Part shown: positions 47,416-58,699 of the stretch, in pieces
How the letters are laid out: each line of letters starts with the position of its first letter
Position numbering within the stretch: position 1 is the stretch's first letter
Source: Aspidiotus rigidus
Lineage: Eukaryota; Arthropoda; Insecta; Hemiptera; Diaspididae
Reading direction: 5' to 3'
Assembly (NCBI GenBank): GCA_035079385.1
Contig: JAVHKY010000044.1
Span: 1,922,001-1,986,000, forward strand
DNA length: 64,000 nt
Position numbers and translations under genes: made by a program
Notes under the pieces: generated by a model
What the model was told of the DNA's origin: nothing
The model's database searches: none
The model's input: only the letters and a program-made list of their open reading frames with translations

Positions 47416-47942
47416 TTTCTGCAAAAAACAACGGGATATTAGATAACAAATCACAGAAACATAATCAATCACGTCAAAATAATATTACTGATCTTATCAA
47501 AGCTTTAGATCTTGATAAGCTTCGAGGCCAAAATTATGATGTTGATACAATGATCTATCAAATACAACAGGCTAATGATATGGTGAACACTTTCTTGGAA
47601 ATGTATGATAAAAAAGATTCAACAATTAATATAGATGCACTTACAAAAGAGGAGCGCCTTTTCATATGTAAAAGAGCAATAAACACTGTTTTGGGAGAAA
47701 ACGTCAGGTTTACAAAAGATAGCCCAGGACAATGTCAATACTACCATTTCTACAAAGATCAAGGATATGGATATCTTGGAAATCGAGAGAGATCTGAAAG
47801 TGATACAGAAGTCAATGCATTTAGTTGCCCAACTCAACCACCAGCGTACATTCACTTGGCGACACAATTCTCTCAAAATATAGCGCAGGTTATAATCTCA
47901 GGAAAAGACCTTGCTTTGTCGCTCATGAAGTACAAAGAATGA
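47416..47942 (+). CDS. triple-module gene, exon 3 (module 3) and stop
   Basis: The acceptor TTTGTTCCAG ends at 47415; the junction codon G|TT is Val. The frame is open from the acceptor to the TGA at 47940-47942, giving a 489-residue protein when joined to exons 1 and 2 (1470 bases including stop). A polar, Asn/Gln-rich lead-in of about 70 residues precedes the module: K-E-E-R-L-F-I-C-K-R, then QCQYYHFYKD, then A-F-S-C-P-T-Q-P-P-A-Y-I-H-L. The C-terminal part is shorter than in the other modules. No canonical AATAAA was seen nearby. Confidence 0.65.
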
Positions 47943-49089
47943 AAGAAATAAGAACAAAATTCTGAAATATATTTATTTTGTAAGACAGATTTTGTAACTT
48001 GTCTTCTCTTACTGATAAATTAATGTATACATATTTTGTTTTGCCAACAAAGATCTTGGTTATTTCTATATTATCATACAAACGGGAAATAGTATAATTA
48101 TTAAGCTACAAGGGACGGAGGAGAGCGATTTCTATTCGAGCGCTTTGGCGACCCGAGCCGCGGCCAGGGCCGCCATGCAGCGCGAGTCTATCGCTTTTCT
48201 CCGTTCACGTGTGGCGTATGCTATTTTTCGGTTCACATAATTAAAATTTTTACTTTTTTATTAGAGCATCATAACATTGTTGATGGAAACACCCATAGAA
48301 TAACAAAATTGTAATTTTCTTACAATTGATGAACACAAGGAAAAAGTGTTGTATTTAAAATTATTAAAAGATCATTTTCGTCCGCCATCGCCAAAATGTT
48401 CGGCGCATACAGAATACGCGCATGCGCGCAACTTAACTCTTTGTGCTCTAAAGTAAGAAAACGCGTCTTCGCGTCCTACAACAAAGCACCCAAGGAACGC
48501 GTTTTTATTCATGTGAACCAAAAAATAGCTTTTATATGAGTTGAGAAGGTTCCTTGGCACAAGCTGAACGCGAGTGCCGGGTGAGTTAAAACGCTACTAC
48601 ATTCGCAAGTCTAATAGAACATTTTATTTACAATTTTTACCTCCAGTTTCATCCTTGCTGTTGGCTAAAGATCATTATCATGTATTATTTACTTGTACGT
48701 ATATTCAAAATCATGATCAATGCACCTACATAGCTTATAATTATGTACTTATTTGTACTGAGGGGTGAGTTGTAAAAAAGATGCTTTCTATTCTATCAGA
48801 AGAACAGTTTGCTTTTTTTTTCACTATGAAATTAACTACCAGTACTTGGCAACTTTTTCTCAATAATTGATTTTGTACAAGTTGTAATTGTCTTCTTGTC
48901 TAGAATTCTTTCTTCAGAGTTGATATTGATTGCCAGGGTGAATGAGGCAAGTACCTATCAAATAATTTGAAATTGATATGAACCTTCTTCTAGAACTATT
49001 CTTGTCTGTTTTATCTTCTTTTCATGAGATATCATAATATTATACAAATATTATATACCTATCTCCTTTATTTTTTTCATTTTTTCAAG
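47943..49089. other. 3' flank; GC-richer inverted-repeat block at 48,110-48,600
   Basis: GGACGGAGGAGAGCGAT near 48,114 is mirrored by ATCGCTTTTCTCCGTTC near 48,190. A second pair, CTATTTTTCGGTTCACAT (~48,222) and ATGTGAACCAAAAAATAG (~48,512), is also inverted. The block contains CpG-rich words and probably represents nested foldback elements. No gene seen. Confidence 0.45.
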
Positions 49090-49319
49090 GCTCAAGAGGT
49101 CAATACTTCAAAATGATGTCGCGAACACATGACGGTAGATATAAATGTGAACGCTGTTGTAATGTGTCTTACAAGAATATGAGAACACTGAGTCGACATT
49201 TAAAATATGAATGCGGTGTAGTTCCTCATTTTCACCAATGCCAGTTTTGTGATTATCAAACAAAACGTAAAGATAATTTGAAAACTCATGTTGGATTACT
49301 TCACAAAATTATATTGTAA
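49090..49319 (+). CDS. lola: lola-type alternative 3' terminal exon 24, longer inter-finger linker
   Basis: The acceptor ATTTTTTCAAG ends at 49089 and opens G|GC (Gly), the only such junction; 75 codons and TAA follow. The linker is SRGQYFKMMSRTHDG. Finger 1 is CERCCNVSYKNMRTLSRHLK with C at x4. The inter-finger stretch GVVPHFHQ is one residue longer than in all others. Finger 2 is CQFC ... THVGLLH (x4), ending KIIL. A decayed copy of this exon lies at 57,939. Confidence 0.87.
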
Positions 49320-50355
49320 TTCGCATGTTGCCCTCAATACATCATCTACTTACCTACCTATCTTACATCACTTTTCTCTCATAAAGAATATATTATCTTT
49401 GAATATTTGAACAAGATGATTTGTTATTTCACTTTATAGCCTTGTAAAATTTACAATACCTGTATTTCTGAAACTTTGTTGATTTTTGTTTGCAAAGTTT
49501 GATCTGCGTTTGAGGTGCACATTTTGAAAACTTGAGTAATCTGAACATTCTTGACATTAACAGAACAATATAGTTCAAATTGACAGAAAAAAAAAGTAAG
49601 TATAATGAAGAACCAAAGAGATGCTAGAGGTTCGTTCTTTAGTTCCGTCTTCAAAAAATATTCACATCTCTCACCATAATGATCGACAAATTTTGTGTAC
49701 CTGCTTTATCTATCTCTTTAGTTATCTCAGAATATTTGTTTTCATGATCTGACTCTGTACAAACCCGTATGTTATATGATTTTGACGTATTTTCAAAGCT
49801 TGGAAAATTGATGACCTCCGAACGCATGGGATGGTTACCAAAGGGCTTGGGAGGATTACTTACCATCTGGCTGTTTCCCCAGATTATCAGCTAGTATAAG
49901 ACATGAAACATAATCTTCACGCTCTTCAATTTTCAGTATTTCACCAGTGTTGAATTATAACAGACTAGGCAAAATTCAGTTTTGAGTGGGGAAGAAGTGC
50001 TCTTAATCTCTCTTCCTTTGAAATTGTTGATACTCCATTTCCTCCATTCTTTTGTGAGCTGAATTTTATCACACGACTGTTACCAGACCAACATTAACTA
50101 ATTTCTAAAAGTTTTTGACTTTTCAAATTATCAGCAACCCTCTTCATTTAACTTTGTAATTCCCTTTCCTCTGTAGTTGAAAAATATATTGTCTTCATTC
50201 AGTGGTAATTTATGCTGTTAAAATTGTCAGTGTCTTTTAAGATGCTTGTATAATTTTGTTTCAAGTATTTCTTTTGTACCAGGTAGTCCTCAACTACCTA
50301 TGTGGAGTATTTGTAATGCATACTTACTCTTAATAAATTTTTCATATATTTCTAG
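49320..50355. other. 3' UTR and intron
   Basis: No poly(A) hexamer is obvious close to the stop. The rest has only short chance frames on the minus strand. Confidence 0.4.
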
Positions 50356-50588
50356 ATATCAGAAGAAACTATTCAGAGCTGATGTCAGAAACTATTGATG
50401 GAAAATATAAATGCGAAAAATGTTGCAAAGCAATCTACAAATATAAGTATAATTTGTACAGACATCTGAGAGAAGAGTGTGGCTTGCTAGGGAATTATGC
50501 GTGTCAATATTGTGGCTATCGAGCTAAACGGAAGGAACACTTAAAGATTCACGTTGGAGCGATTCATGGAAAAATAGTGACCTTCTAA
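50356..50588 (+). CDS. lola: lola-type alternative 3' terminal exon 25, Asp junction
   Basis: The acceptor ATATATTTCTAG ends at 50355 and opens G|AT (Asp); 76 codons and TAA follow. The linker is IRRNYSELMSETIDG. Finger 1 is CEKCCKAIYKYKYNLYRHLR with C at x4; the inter-finger linker is GLLGNYA. Finger 2 is CQYC ... IHVGAIH (x4), ending GKIVTF. AATAAA lies at 50603-50608, only 15 bases after the stop. It is the first of the distal run that uses TTTCTAG|AT acceptors. Confidence 0.88.
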
Positions 50589-51615
50589 TTTATTCTTTTA
50601 ATAATAAATTGTATCATCTATCAAAGGAATATCTACTTGAGTTTCATCATTGAAAGTTAGTCATTGACATATTATATTCTCTAATGTTGTTGATTGTTTT
50701 TCTATCCAATTAAGTGAAACAATAATAAAAATATAAAAAAGCTTCTCCTACTGTACCATGGTAGATATTTACTTTATCTGGCATGAATTAATTTTTTGAG
50801 ATTTAGATTGGAAGAATGCGTATTTCCTTTGTGTTACTTCAAATATTCACTTTTTTACACTGGGGGGGGGGGGGGGGAGAAAAAGTTGAAATGACTACCT
50901 ACTGATTATAATACCGGTGCGCTGCTCCACAAAATAGTATAATTCACTGAAAAAAATACTTGAACTTACAATAAAAAGTCGGGAACATTGATAAAATGTA
51001 GTGATATTTACTATTTTTTATCGTAAAATTGACAATTTTTTACAAACCGGCGCGCCGGGACTATAATTATAGTCATTTAAACTGTAGAGATTTCTCTCAG
51101 TGTATAATCTAATCTCTGCTTTAAATAAAATGTGTATGTGATGAGTTATGCCTGATCGCTTTCAAACTTTCAATATTTATTTGTGTGATTCAGGAATAAC
51201 TTTTGTAGATCCTCACAGCGAGTGCAAAGCACACCAGCGCCAAAAGCCTAGCCGGCAAGCGCGCCAAAGCCCCTAGTATGGATAATGAAGTTTATTGTTT
51301 GTTGGTTCCAATAAAGACTGCTAGTTTTAATTGAAGCGTTGAACTGTCACAATTTTGTGCGCGCAGAGCCAACACGAAACTCCATAATTTTATGACAACA
51401 AGCACGAAAGCTGGCTTGTGTATAATATAATGATAATTGATTGAAACACAATGCCAGTAAATGGGGGTCGCCCATCTCTGCATCATTGTCGAGGGTGGAA
51501 CGTAGCTCATCTTCCTCTAGCATTTTCTTAGTAAATTAAAACTCCGCCCTCGAGGTGATTCACGGGTGAAAAAAGAGACCGAGCAAATATAAAGATATTC
51601 AATTACGAATTAATT

Positions 51616-51995
51616 ACACTACACAACAAAAAAAAAAAATTGAAAACCACATGAACGAAATAATACGATTCTAGAAGTATTTTCGACGCTGATCACAATG
51701 CCGTCGTCCGTTTTTCAAGTTTTGGCTCGGTTTTCGAGAAATGATCAAATCAAATTACCGCGATTCATTGCGACGCGCGGCGTATGTTACCCAGCTATCG
51801 AATTTCGCGAGAACGGGAACATACACTGCGCGCCGCAACGAATCGCGGGAATTGGAATTGATCATTTCTCGAAAACTGGGCCAAATTTTGAAAAACGGGC
51901 AACGGCATCGTGATCAGCGTCGAAAATACTTCTAGAATCATATTATTTCGTTCATGTGGTTTTCAATTTTTTTTTTTTTTTTTTTTGTGTAGTGT
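51616..51995. mobile_element. 380-bp foldback element, arms ~170 bases
   Basis: ACACTACACAAC at the left is mirrored at the right end (GTGTAGTGT). Arms stay complementary through an A/T run, AACCACATGAACGAAATAAT, TCTAGAAGTATTTTCGACGC and TTTCGAGAAATGATCAA-like words to a centre near 51,800. Open frames across it on the plus strand are caused by the palindrome. No transposase. Confidence 0.8.
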
Positions 51996-53946
51996 TATCA
52001 ATTTCAGATACCGATCATTTGGTTGAATGAAAAATTAACTCCTACTGTGAGACTATCTTGGTGACTTCATTCTTAATTACAAATAATAATTGATTTATAC
52101 GTCATTTTTTCGTGTATACGTAATTGATTGTAGTTAATAGTTTGTTTGAAGTGTCTCAGGAGATGGGAATGTTATTTTCAATTTGGACTAGCTTCTTTGA
52201 GTGAGATTTGAGGTTAAACCTATGAGTGAACCAGGCTCGGGTGCAATACATTTGTTTGTTGATGCGTTTGGAGTGGTCGGAGCACGAGGGAAGGGATGAG
52301 GGGTTGACTGATGGGTGATTGGTTCTTTCTTTGGTTTCAATATAGATTTTTTTTCCGCATTGTCTTTGTAGCTGGATTACAGATGAAGAATCTTGGGATG
52401 TAGTTTGCATAGAAAGTGGTGATGAGAGCGTGAATACAATTGATGAGTGGTTGAAAAGAATAGCAGATGGAGATAGCATTAGTGATGCCAGGAATGAGAG
52501 GACATCTAGAATTAAGCCATTCAGCCTAATATACAGTATACTGGACTAATATTACGCTAAGAATGACGTATAAGAAAAATCGTGAAGCTCCTTCTAGCTC
52601 AAAAAGTTCGGTATTACAACCGTAGCAAGGTTAACTGGGGGAGAAAGTAGCGAACCTTGTGGACGATTTGGAGGTCTTAGATCATTTTTAGGGTAGAAGA
52701 ATTTCAGGTTTCTCTATACATATAGGCTTATATTTAATCCTATAAGATTTTTCTTGTCCGCGTATCTCCTCCAAAACTACTGAATAGATTTTTTCATGAC
52801 TTAGGTAAGTGATAGTCTCATATCTGAAGATAACCACCGACGATTTGTTTGATGATCGAATGAGTAATTCATCAGTGCATTTCCAACAGCTTAAACAACT
52901 GTTGTAGCCCCGCATAGGAAGGTCCGGACAGGGCGAGGGGGGAATGAATTTTCTTGGTATCATGTTTTGTAGGTTTTAGATTACTTCTAGCCTAAAATAA
53001 AATAAAATTCAGGTTTCCTTATAATGGGTATTTTTACTCTGCTATCAATCGATGTGATTTCGTGGTGATAGACTTCATGAACTTGAGTTTTATTGTTCAA
53101 TTCTACAAATATCTTGCTCGATTGATTGGTGTTTGGTGTTTAATCCAAAGAATGGGGTGGCTCTCTCGGTGAGTTTTGAATTGTGCGATGAAAAGACGCG
53201 TACCGCGTGAGTGTTTTGTATCTATAATTCCGGCCTATGGCTCGTATAATTGGTTTCGTACATCCTTCAATAATTAATTCTGTTGTCAAACTCGCAAGAT
53301 TTTTCTCTTTTGCGATGGATTTCATTAGTGTGTTGCCTCTAATACTAAAATATGATTATATTAATCGTCTGTGATGAGACAATCTTCTTGAATGAGTGCA
53401 AGTGTTTTGAATGGATGCAGGCTTTGTCGGAAGAGCGCGTTTGTGATTGAGTGGGGTTGCGTAAATGTGTTATCTATACTTGACGCTGTCTTTCGTCGGT
53501 CGGTTTCTGGTCGCTGTGTGTAGTTCAGTTCAAAAGTTCAGGAGTTCTATCGTCTTTTTGTGCGATGATAAAAATGTGTTTGTAACTATTCATTTTAAAT
53601 AATACATGTACTGTATAACTAACTGCTGGGATTATCAACTTTTCACTCATCATCATCCGGTACGTCAAGTTAATTGTGGATTAAGTTGTAAATATAATCG
53701 GTGGGGGGGGGGGGGGGGGTGATATACCGGTCGTGATCGATTTTTCTGTACTGGTCGGAAGATGTCTGGGAAACTGCATTTTCGGGGAGGGTAGTAATCT
53801 AGTTTTTTTTCTTATTCCGTCCGGTCTTCTGAAGAAATTTGTCTTCCCCCTGTCCCCAGTTTGTCCTACGACGAATCTCTTACTTCCTGAGCTAGTTGGA
53901 CGGATAATTTGGACAGTTTTCTCGTGGGTACGAGCCATGGTAGCTA

Positions 53947-54261
53947 GTAAAATGAACACACAGACACGTAACACAATTAAATATATTGACTAGGAAGACT
54001 AAAATGGAAGGATAGACACAAAAAATACAAAAAAAAAACCAAAAAAAAAACACAAGGTTAAAATTGAAAGGAGGAAAAGATTAAAAAGTTGAAAAATACG
54101 AAAATTTTAAGAAGTCAAAAGTGGAGCCAGAGGTATACGGAAACCATAAAGAAAATTATGAAAAAATTTTTTTTTTTTGTTCTTTCCCGTGTTTATCCTT
54201 CCATTCTAGTCTTCCTAGTCAATATATTTAATTGTGTTACGTGTCTGTGTGTTCATTTTAC
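53947..54261. repeat. inverted pair with 68-base arms
   Basis: Arm 53,947-54,014 (TAAAATGAACACACAGACAC...) is repeated inverted at 54,194-54,261 almost without mismatch. The 180-base loop is A-rich on the plus strand. A related word CTAGTTGGACGGA occurs outside both arms (53,891 and 54,267) in direct orientation. Confidence 0.75.
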
Positions 54262-55932
54262 TATCTAGTTGGACGGAGTACTGGTTTGTATATTTTTTTT
54301 ACAACCAACTTCTTGAAAAAACACGTACCTCCTAAAGTCATATTTTTAAAAATATTCTCTGAAAACCCATTATGAAACACAGTTGACGTCATTCTCAAAA
54401 TTGCGTCAGTATAATCAGCTTTTATATTTCATTTCTCATTCCCAAATTACTTTTTTCAAATACGTTGCTACTTGTATTTCTTACAATCATTACTGGCAAG
54501 CTTGATAATACATATTTGTTCAATTCCCTTCTCTCTCTAGTCCCATTGAAAAGTATTTCACCGATCAGCCATTTTTATCACTATTTCTATCATCTTTTTA
54601 TTGTTATTCATCTCAATTACTAATATTGTAATTCAAGTATGCTCTCTGATTCTTATTTTCAGTGTTAGCTTGTAGTTGACCAATAGCTACAAAGAATGAA
54701 ACTATCTTTTAAAATATAATAAGAAAGATGATTTTTTAATGTCAACCTATGAAAAATATTTTGGGGTTATTGAGACTTGGAAAATTTCTCATTTTAGAGG
54801 TAGACATGTTACATCTAGACGACATAAATTATTTCTCATTTTTAATTCTTACGCTTGGTGGTTTTCTGCATCCCTTAATCAGCCAGACTATCATTGAGTC
54901 CTATATTTTCTGATTGAGTCCGGTCTGTAGACTAATTGAGTCTCAGTTATATGCTAATTCCGTTCCACCGGGGATTCGAGTGGAGTCCCAGCAATAATAT
55001 TAATCTTGAAGAGTTATTTAATGACGTGTTATTTATTTATTTATTTATCCATCTCTCTTTCATCAACATCTAGTGTATAAGAGAAAGGGTGCTTTGGTGA
55101 GCAAGTTATACTAGCACGCTAAACTAGTATCTTGAAATCGGTGACTCATACTTGAAAGAACTTTAGTTTTTGAATGTGCGGATATCAAGGTGCATTTTCT
55201 GTGTTCAAAATGGCTTTGTATAAAATATGAAGTAAAAAACTGAAGAAAATAATAGTAATTGACAACTATAAGTTCAGGTTTCATAGCAAATAACATAGAT
55301 AGATTTTGTTGTTGTGAAATTTGTAAAAGTTACATTAAAATTGGTCAATGCAGTGAAATTTTGCAACAGCTAACAGAACACAATCACGAGTCATGTTTAT
55401 TCATTACTTTTTTACCATAACATACTTACAATCAATTATTATATACTTACGTTTGTTTTTCTAATATGAAATATTTGGTACTGAACTCACCTACATTGCG
55501 GGACTCAATACGCCCTCATCTAAAAATTAGGGTGGGACTCAACTGTACATTTGCGCCTCAACCAACTCTGGTAATGAATATATGTAAGTTTTCAGTTTGA
55601 GTCTACTGCCTCTGATACCAAAACATGATTGTAATTGATTGTTAGCCCATATGGTCGATCTTGTCTATCCTCATCTGCAAAATTATCCGGTCAAAAGCTT
55701 ATTTATTTCCAAGGATTTCTTTTTCTTGGATTTTATTTCAGTTGGAGTAGGTAAGTATATTGACAATCTTTTGTCTCTGATTCTATAATCTGCATGGGTG
55801 GAATGAAATATTTTGTAAGTTTTTTTTAGAGTGGCTTTAACTTTGATAATTTTCCTCATTTAACGCGTTCTGATTCAATCTTATTCTTAATCTTCATAGT
55901 AAATACTTGTAATGATGTTCTTATGTTTCTAG

Positions 55933-56207
55933 ATATAAAAATAAACTATGCAGAGTACACATTAGAGGTTGACGGAAAATACAGATGCTTAAAATGCTGC
56001 AAATCGGAATACCAAAATAAGACCAGTTTATATAGACATTTAAGAAAAGAATGTGGTTTACTGCCGAGTCATATGTGTCAGTTCTGCGACTATAGGGCTA
56101 AGCATAAAGGAACTTTGAAAAAACACCTTCTATATAAGCATGAAAAATTAATGAACCTTCAAGTCTTTCAATTTTCTCCAATGATACGGCCGTCATTCTG
56201 GTCATAG
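55933..56207 (+). CDS. lola: lola-type terminal exon 26, short lead-in and extended tail
   Basis: The acceptor TATGTTTCTAG ends at 55932, G|AT (Asp). The lead-in IKINYAEYTLEVDGKYRC lacks the usual SET-x-DG wording. Finger 1 is CLKCCKSEYQNKTSLYRHLR with C at x4; finger 2 is CQFC ... KHLLYKH (x4). After EKLMNL, where siblings stop, CAA is read through and about 15 more residues follow to a TAG. All zinc ligands remain. AATAAA lies at 56291-56296. Confidence 0.83.
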
Positions 56208-56968
56208 TTTATAGTGACCAATATTACAAGTTATTATTCTTATATCCAGTGTTACTTTGTAATTTGCTAATGCTTGTAAAGTAGATGCCAAATAAAATGT
56301 TGATCATAATACTTGGATATACTCCAGCGAAATTTTAAAAACTTAAGGGCTCAATGTGAGTTAGAAGATGTTTGAATTTAGAGACGTGACTTTCGAGTTC
56401 TAGTTATAAGATTTTGATTCAGTGATTAATTGTCAAATCAAAATCAATAATCGGTCATTCCTCACTCCTAATTTCTATCAAAGGATTATAGAACAGGTTT
56501 TCTTTATCTCTGAATGAAATATGCCTGGAAGTACCAGGGGCAGGTAAATGAAAGATCCATTGCAGGTTTCAAGTTGAAACTTGATCGCCAGAGCAATGAG
56601 TACCTAGGTTCTTTCTCTTTTGAAATGAATTTTATTAATTTATTGCCAATGACCGTAAAAAGTGTCAGCTATTATTGTCATTTGTATCCTTGCTTGTGTA
56701 CTTTTTTGGTAACATATCTATTTACTTGAAATATTTTTTATGACTTTAGGTTTTGAATTTGGTTGAATGATTGCGTAGCGAACCTCCAAGAAAATTTATA
56801 AGATAAAATATCTCTTGTCTATATGATTTATTCTTCTTCCAACTTCGGAAAAACATTTCCTAGTAACTATTTCTTAGGCTTTCATAACTTTCTTCTGCCA
56901 GGTTTTATATTTTCATATTCTTGATAAATATTTAATGCATACTTTTGATAAACGTTTTATATTTCTAG
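56208..56968. other. 3' UTR and intron
   Basis: The poly(A) signal noted for exon 26 lies here; a 71-codon frame at 56,514-56,729 has no family features. Confidence 0.4.
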
Positions 56969-57201
56969 ATATCAGAAAAATCAATCCAAAATTGATATCA
57001 GAAACCACTGATGGGAGATATAAATGTGAAAAATGCTGCAAAGCAATCTACAAATACAAGGGTGATTTGTACAGGCATCTAAGAGAACAGTGTGGCTCCC
57101 TTGGGAATTATGTCTGTCAATTTTGTGATTACCGATCTAAGCAGAAGGGAAATTTGAAAACACATATTGGAGTGATTCACAAAATGATAGTAAACCTTTA
57201 A
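56969..57201 (+). CDS. lola: lola-type alternative 3' terminal exon 27
   Basis: The acceptor TATATTTCTAG ends at 56968, G|AT (Asp); 76 codons and TAA follow. The linker is IRKINPKLISETTDG. Finger 1 is CEKCCKAIYKYKGDLYRHLR with EQC in place of EEC, ligand Cys kept. The inter-finger linker is GSLGNYV. Finger 2 is CQFC ... THIGVIH (x4), ending KMIVNL. AATAAA lies at 57411-57416. It is the near-twin of the exon at 58,467. Confidence 0.88.
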
Positions 57202-57938
57202 TTCAATTTTCTTTTTTCTTTTTTTTTTAATGTACTTGAAAATGAGTATCTTCTTTTGTTTGATGGAAAAATAATCTGATTATATTGTTAATTGTTTTCC
57301 CATCCAACAATATTGACTGCAATCTGGTTTTCTAAAATTTTCAAGTCTGTTTTCATATCCAATCATACCATTCCCCCTCATCTTTGATCGACGTTTGAAA
57401 AATAAAATACTTATCAATCGTTTTTTCCTCTTTTTTTTTCTATCGATGTTTAGTAAATTACTTACTTCGACTCAACATTTCAAAAATTACATCTTATGTT
57501 TCCAATTTACTTCATTTTTTCGAGAATTCAGAATTTTCTCAAGCATTACTGCTCTGACGTCTTGCTTTTAAGAGTTAAAGCTTTTATAAGTTCTTTAAAT
57601 TACATAATTGGGTATTTGAAATAATATATCTCTGAGTCTCTATTCCCTAATACCTGTACATTTCAATTCAGAGTTGAAATTTTTTGATTTGATGTTGTTT
57701 ATAAAAGTCATAAATTCCTCAATGATTTCTGTTGCTCTTTGCCAAATACTTTGTACAATTAATTGAATCAGCTTTGCCGTACATTTCACATATCTCTACA
57801 ATGATGACGGGTATTACAATGCAAAGGAAAATTATTGATTTCCGATCATCTTTCTGTAGCTTCTGTGGATTTTTTTCTTTTTAATAATTAGTCTATCAAA
57901 TTGTACCATAGTTCTATGTCTACTTTCTCTTTTTCATG
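57202..57938. other. 3' UTR and intron
   Basis: T-rich tracts near 57,215 and 57,428; no coding content apart from the relic that follows. Confidence 0.4.
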
Positions 57939-58150
57939 GACTCAAGAGTCTGATCCTTTAAAATGATGTTGTAAACGCATGTCAGTACATACATATGTGA
58001 TTGCTGTTATAGTGTACCAGTATCCTATAAACATAACAATGCTTACTGTCAAATTTAAAAAATGAATCTAGTTTTTCAACGATGCAAGTTCTGTGATTAT
58101 CAATCAAAATGCAGAGACAATTTGAAAACTTATAGGTAGTTATGTCTCAC
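57939..58150 (+). pseudogene. lola: decayed copy of the exon at 49,090
   Basis: TTTTTCATGGACTCAAGAGT matches the acceptor region of the exon at 49,090, but the acceptor AG is destroyed. The sequence then follows AAATGATGT, ACGCATG, TGTGA-TGCTGT, and finger 2 TGCAAGTTCTGTGATTATCA with CAAAATGCAGAGACAATTTG. Stops (TAA after ATGTTG; TAG) and lost ligand codons remove function. Confidence 0.7.
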
Positions 58151-58466
58151 ATATTGTTCTCAATGCTCATTGTCTACTTACCTATTGTATTTGTAAAAAT
58201 ACATTGATTTTTTTGTTTGGTAGAGATTGTAGTAGTGTTTTTGAACATTTTATGTACAAAGCCCAAAGTGATTTCCTTAGATTCTCCAAATTCCACAATA
58301 CTAATAAAAATTTATTAATATTCAATAGCGATGTTTGATAAATGTGAAGAAAAGTATGAAGATGAAGGTCAATAACTTCCCTCCACACATACTTTTTGGT
58401 TTTATATTTTCATATTCTTGATTATTTTTGCAGTGCATATTTCTAATAAGCGTGTTGTCTTTCTAG

Positions 58467-58699
58467 ATACCAGAAAAATTGATCTAAAATTGATGTCAGA
58501 AACTATTGATGGAAGATATAAATGTGAAAAATGCTGCAAAGCGATCTACAAGTACAAGGGTGATTTGAACAGACATCTAAGAGAACAGTGTGGCTCACTC
58601 GGGAATTATATATGTAAATTTTGTGACTACCGAGCAAAACAGAAAGGAAGTTTGAAAAAACACATTCTTCTGATCCATAAAAAGTTAATTAACCTATGA
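58467..58699 (+). CDS. lola: lola-type alternative 3' terminal exon 28
   Basis: The acceptor TTGTCTTTCTAG ends at 58466, G|AT (Asp); 76 codons and TGA follow. The linker is TRKIDLKLMSETIDG. Finger 1 is CEKCCKAIYKYKGDLNRHLR with EQC; finger 2 is CKFC ... KHILLIH (x4), ending KKLINL. AATAAA lies at 58775-58780. It shares the rare EQCGSLGNY stretch with the exon at 56,969 while its second-finger helix (GSLKKH versus GNLKTH) differs, the part expected to set DNA preference. Confidence 0.88.

Larger units (their letters stand above)
50589..55932. other. 5.3-kb gap with several foldback elements
   Basis: Contents: a G run (50,862-50,877); a loose inverted pair around CCGG words at ~50,910 and ~51,055; the long foldback 51,616-51,995; a stretch 52,140-53,500 with weak minus-strand frames; a G run (53,703-53,719); and the inverted pair 53,947-54,261. 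From 54,300 on it is ordinary AT-rich sequence. No finger exon or relic was found. Confidence 0.4.

Noticed and set aside
51698..51935. Two plus-strand frames of 71 and 64 codons
   Set aside because: They lie inside the long palindrome and repeat its arms; not a gene.
52156..53500. Weak minus-strand frames as a LINE
   Set aside because: Short frames with no clear RT or nuclease motif; evidence too thin to annotate.
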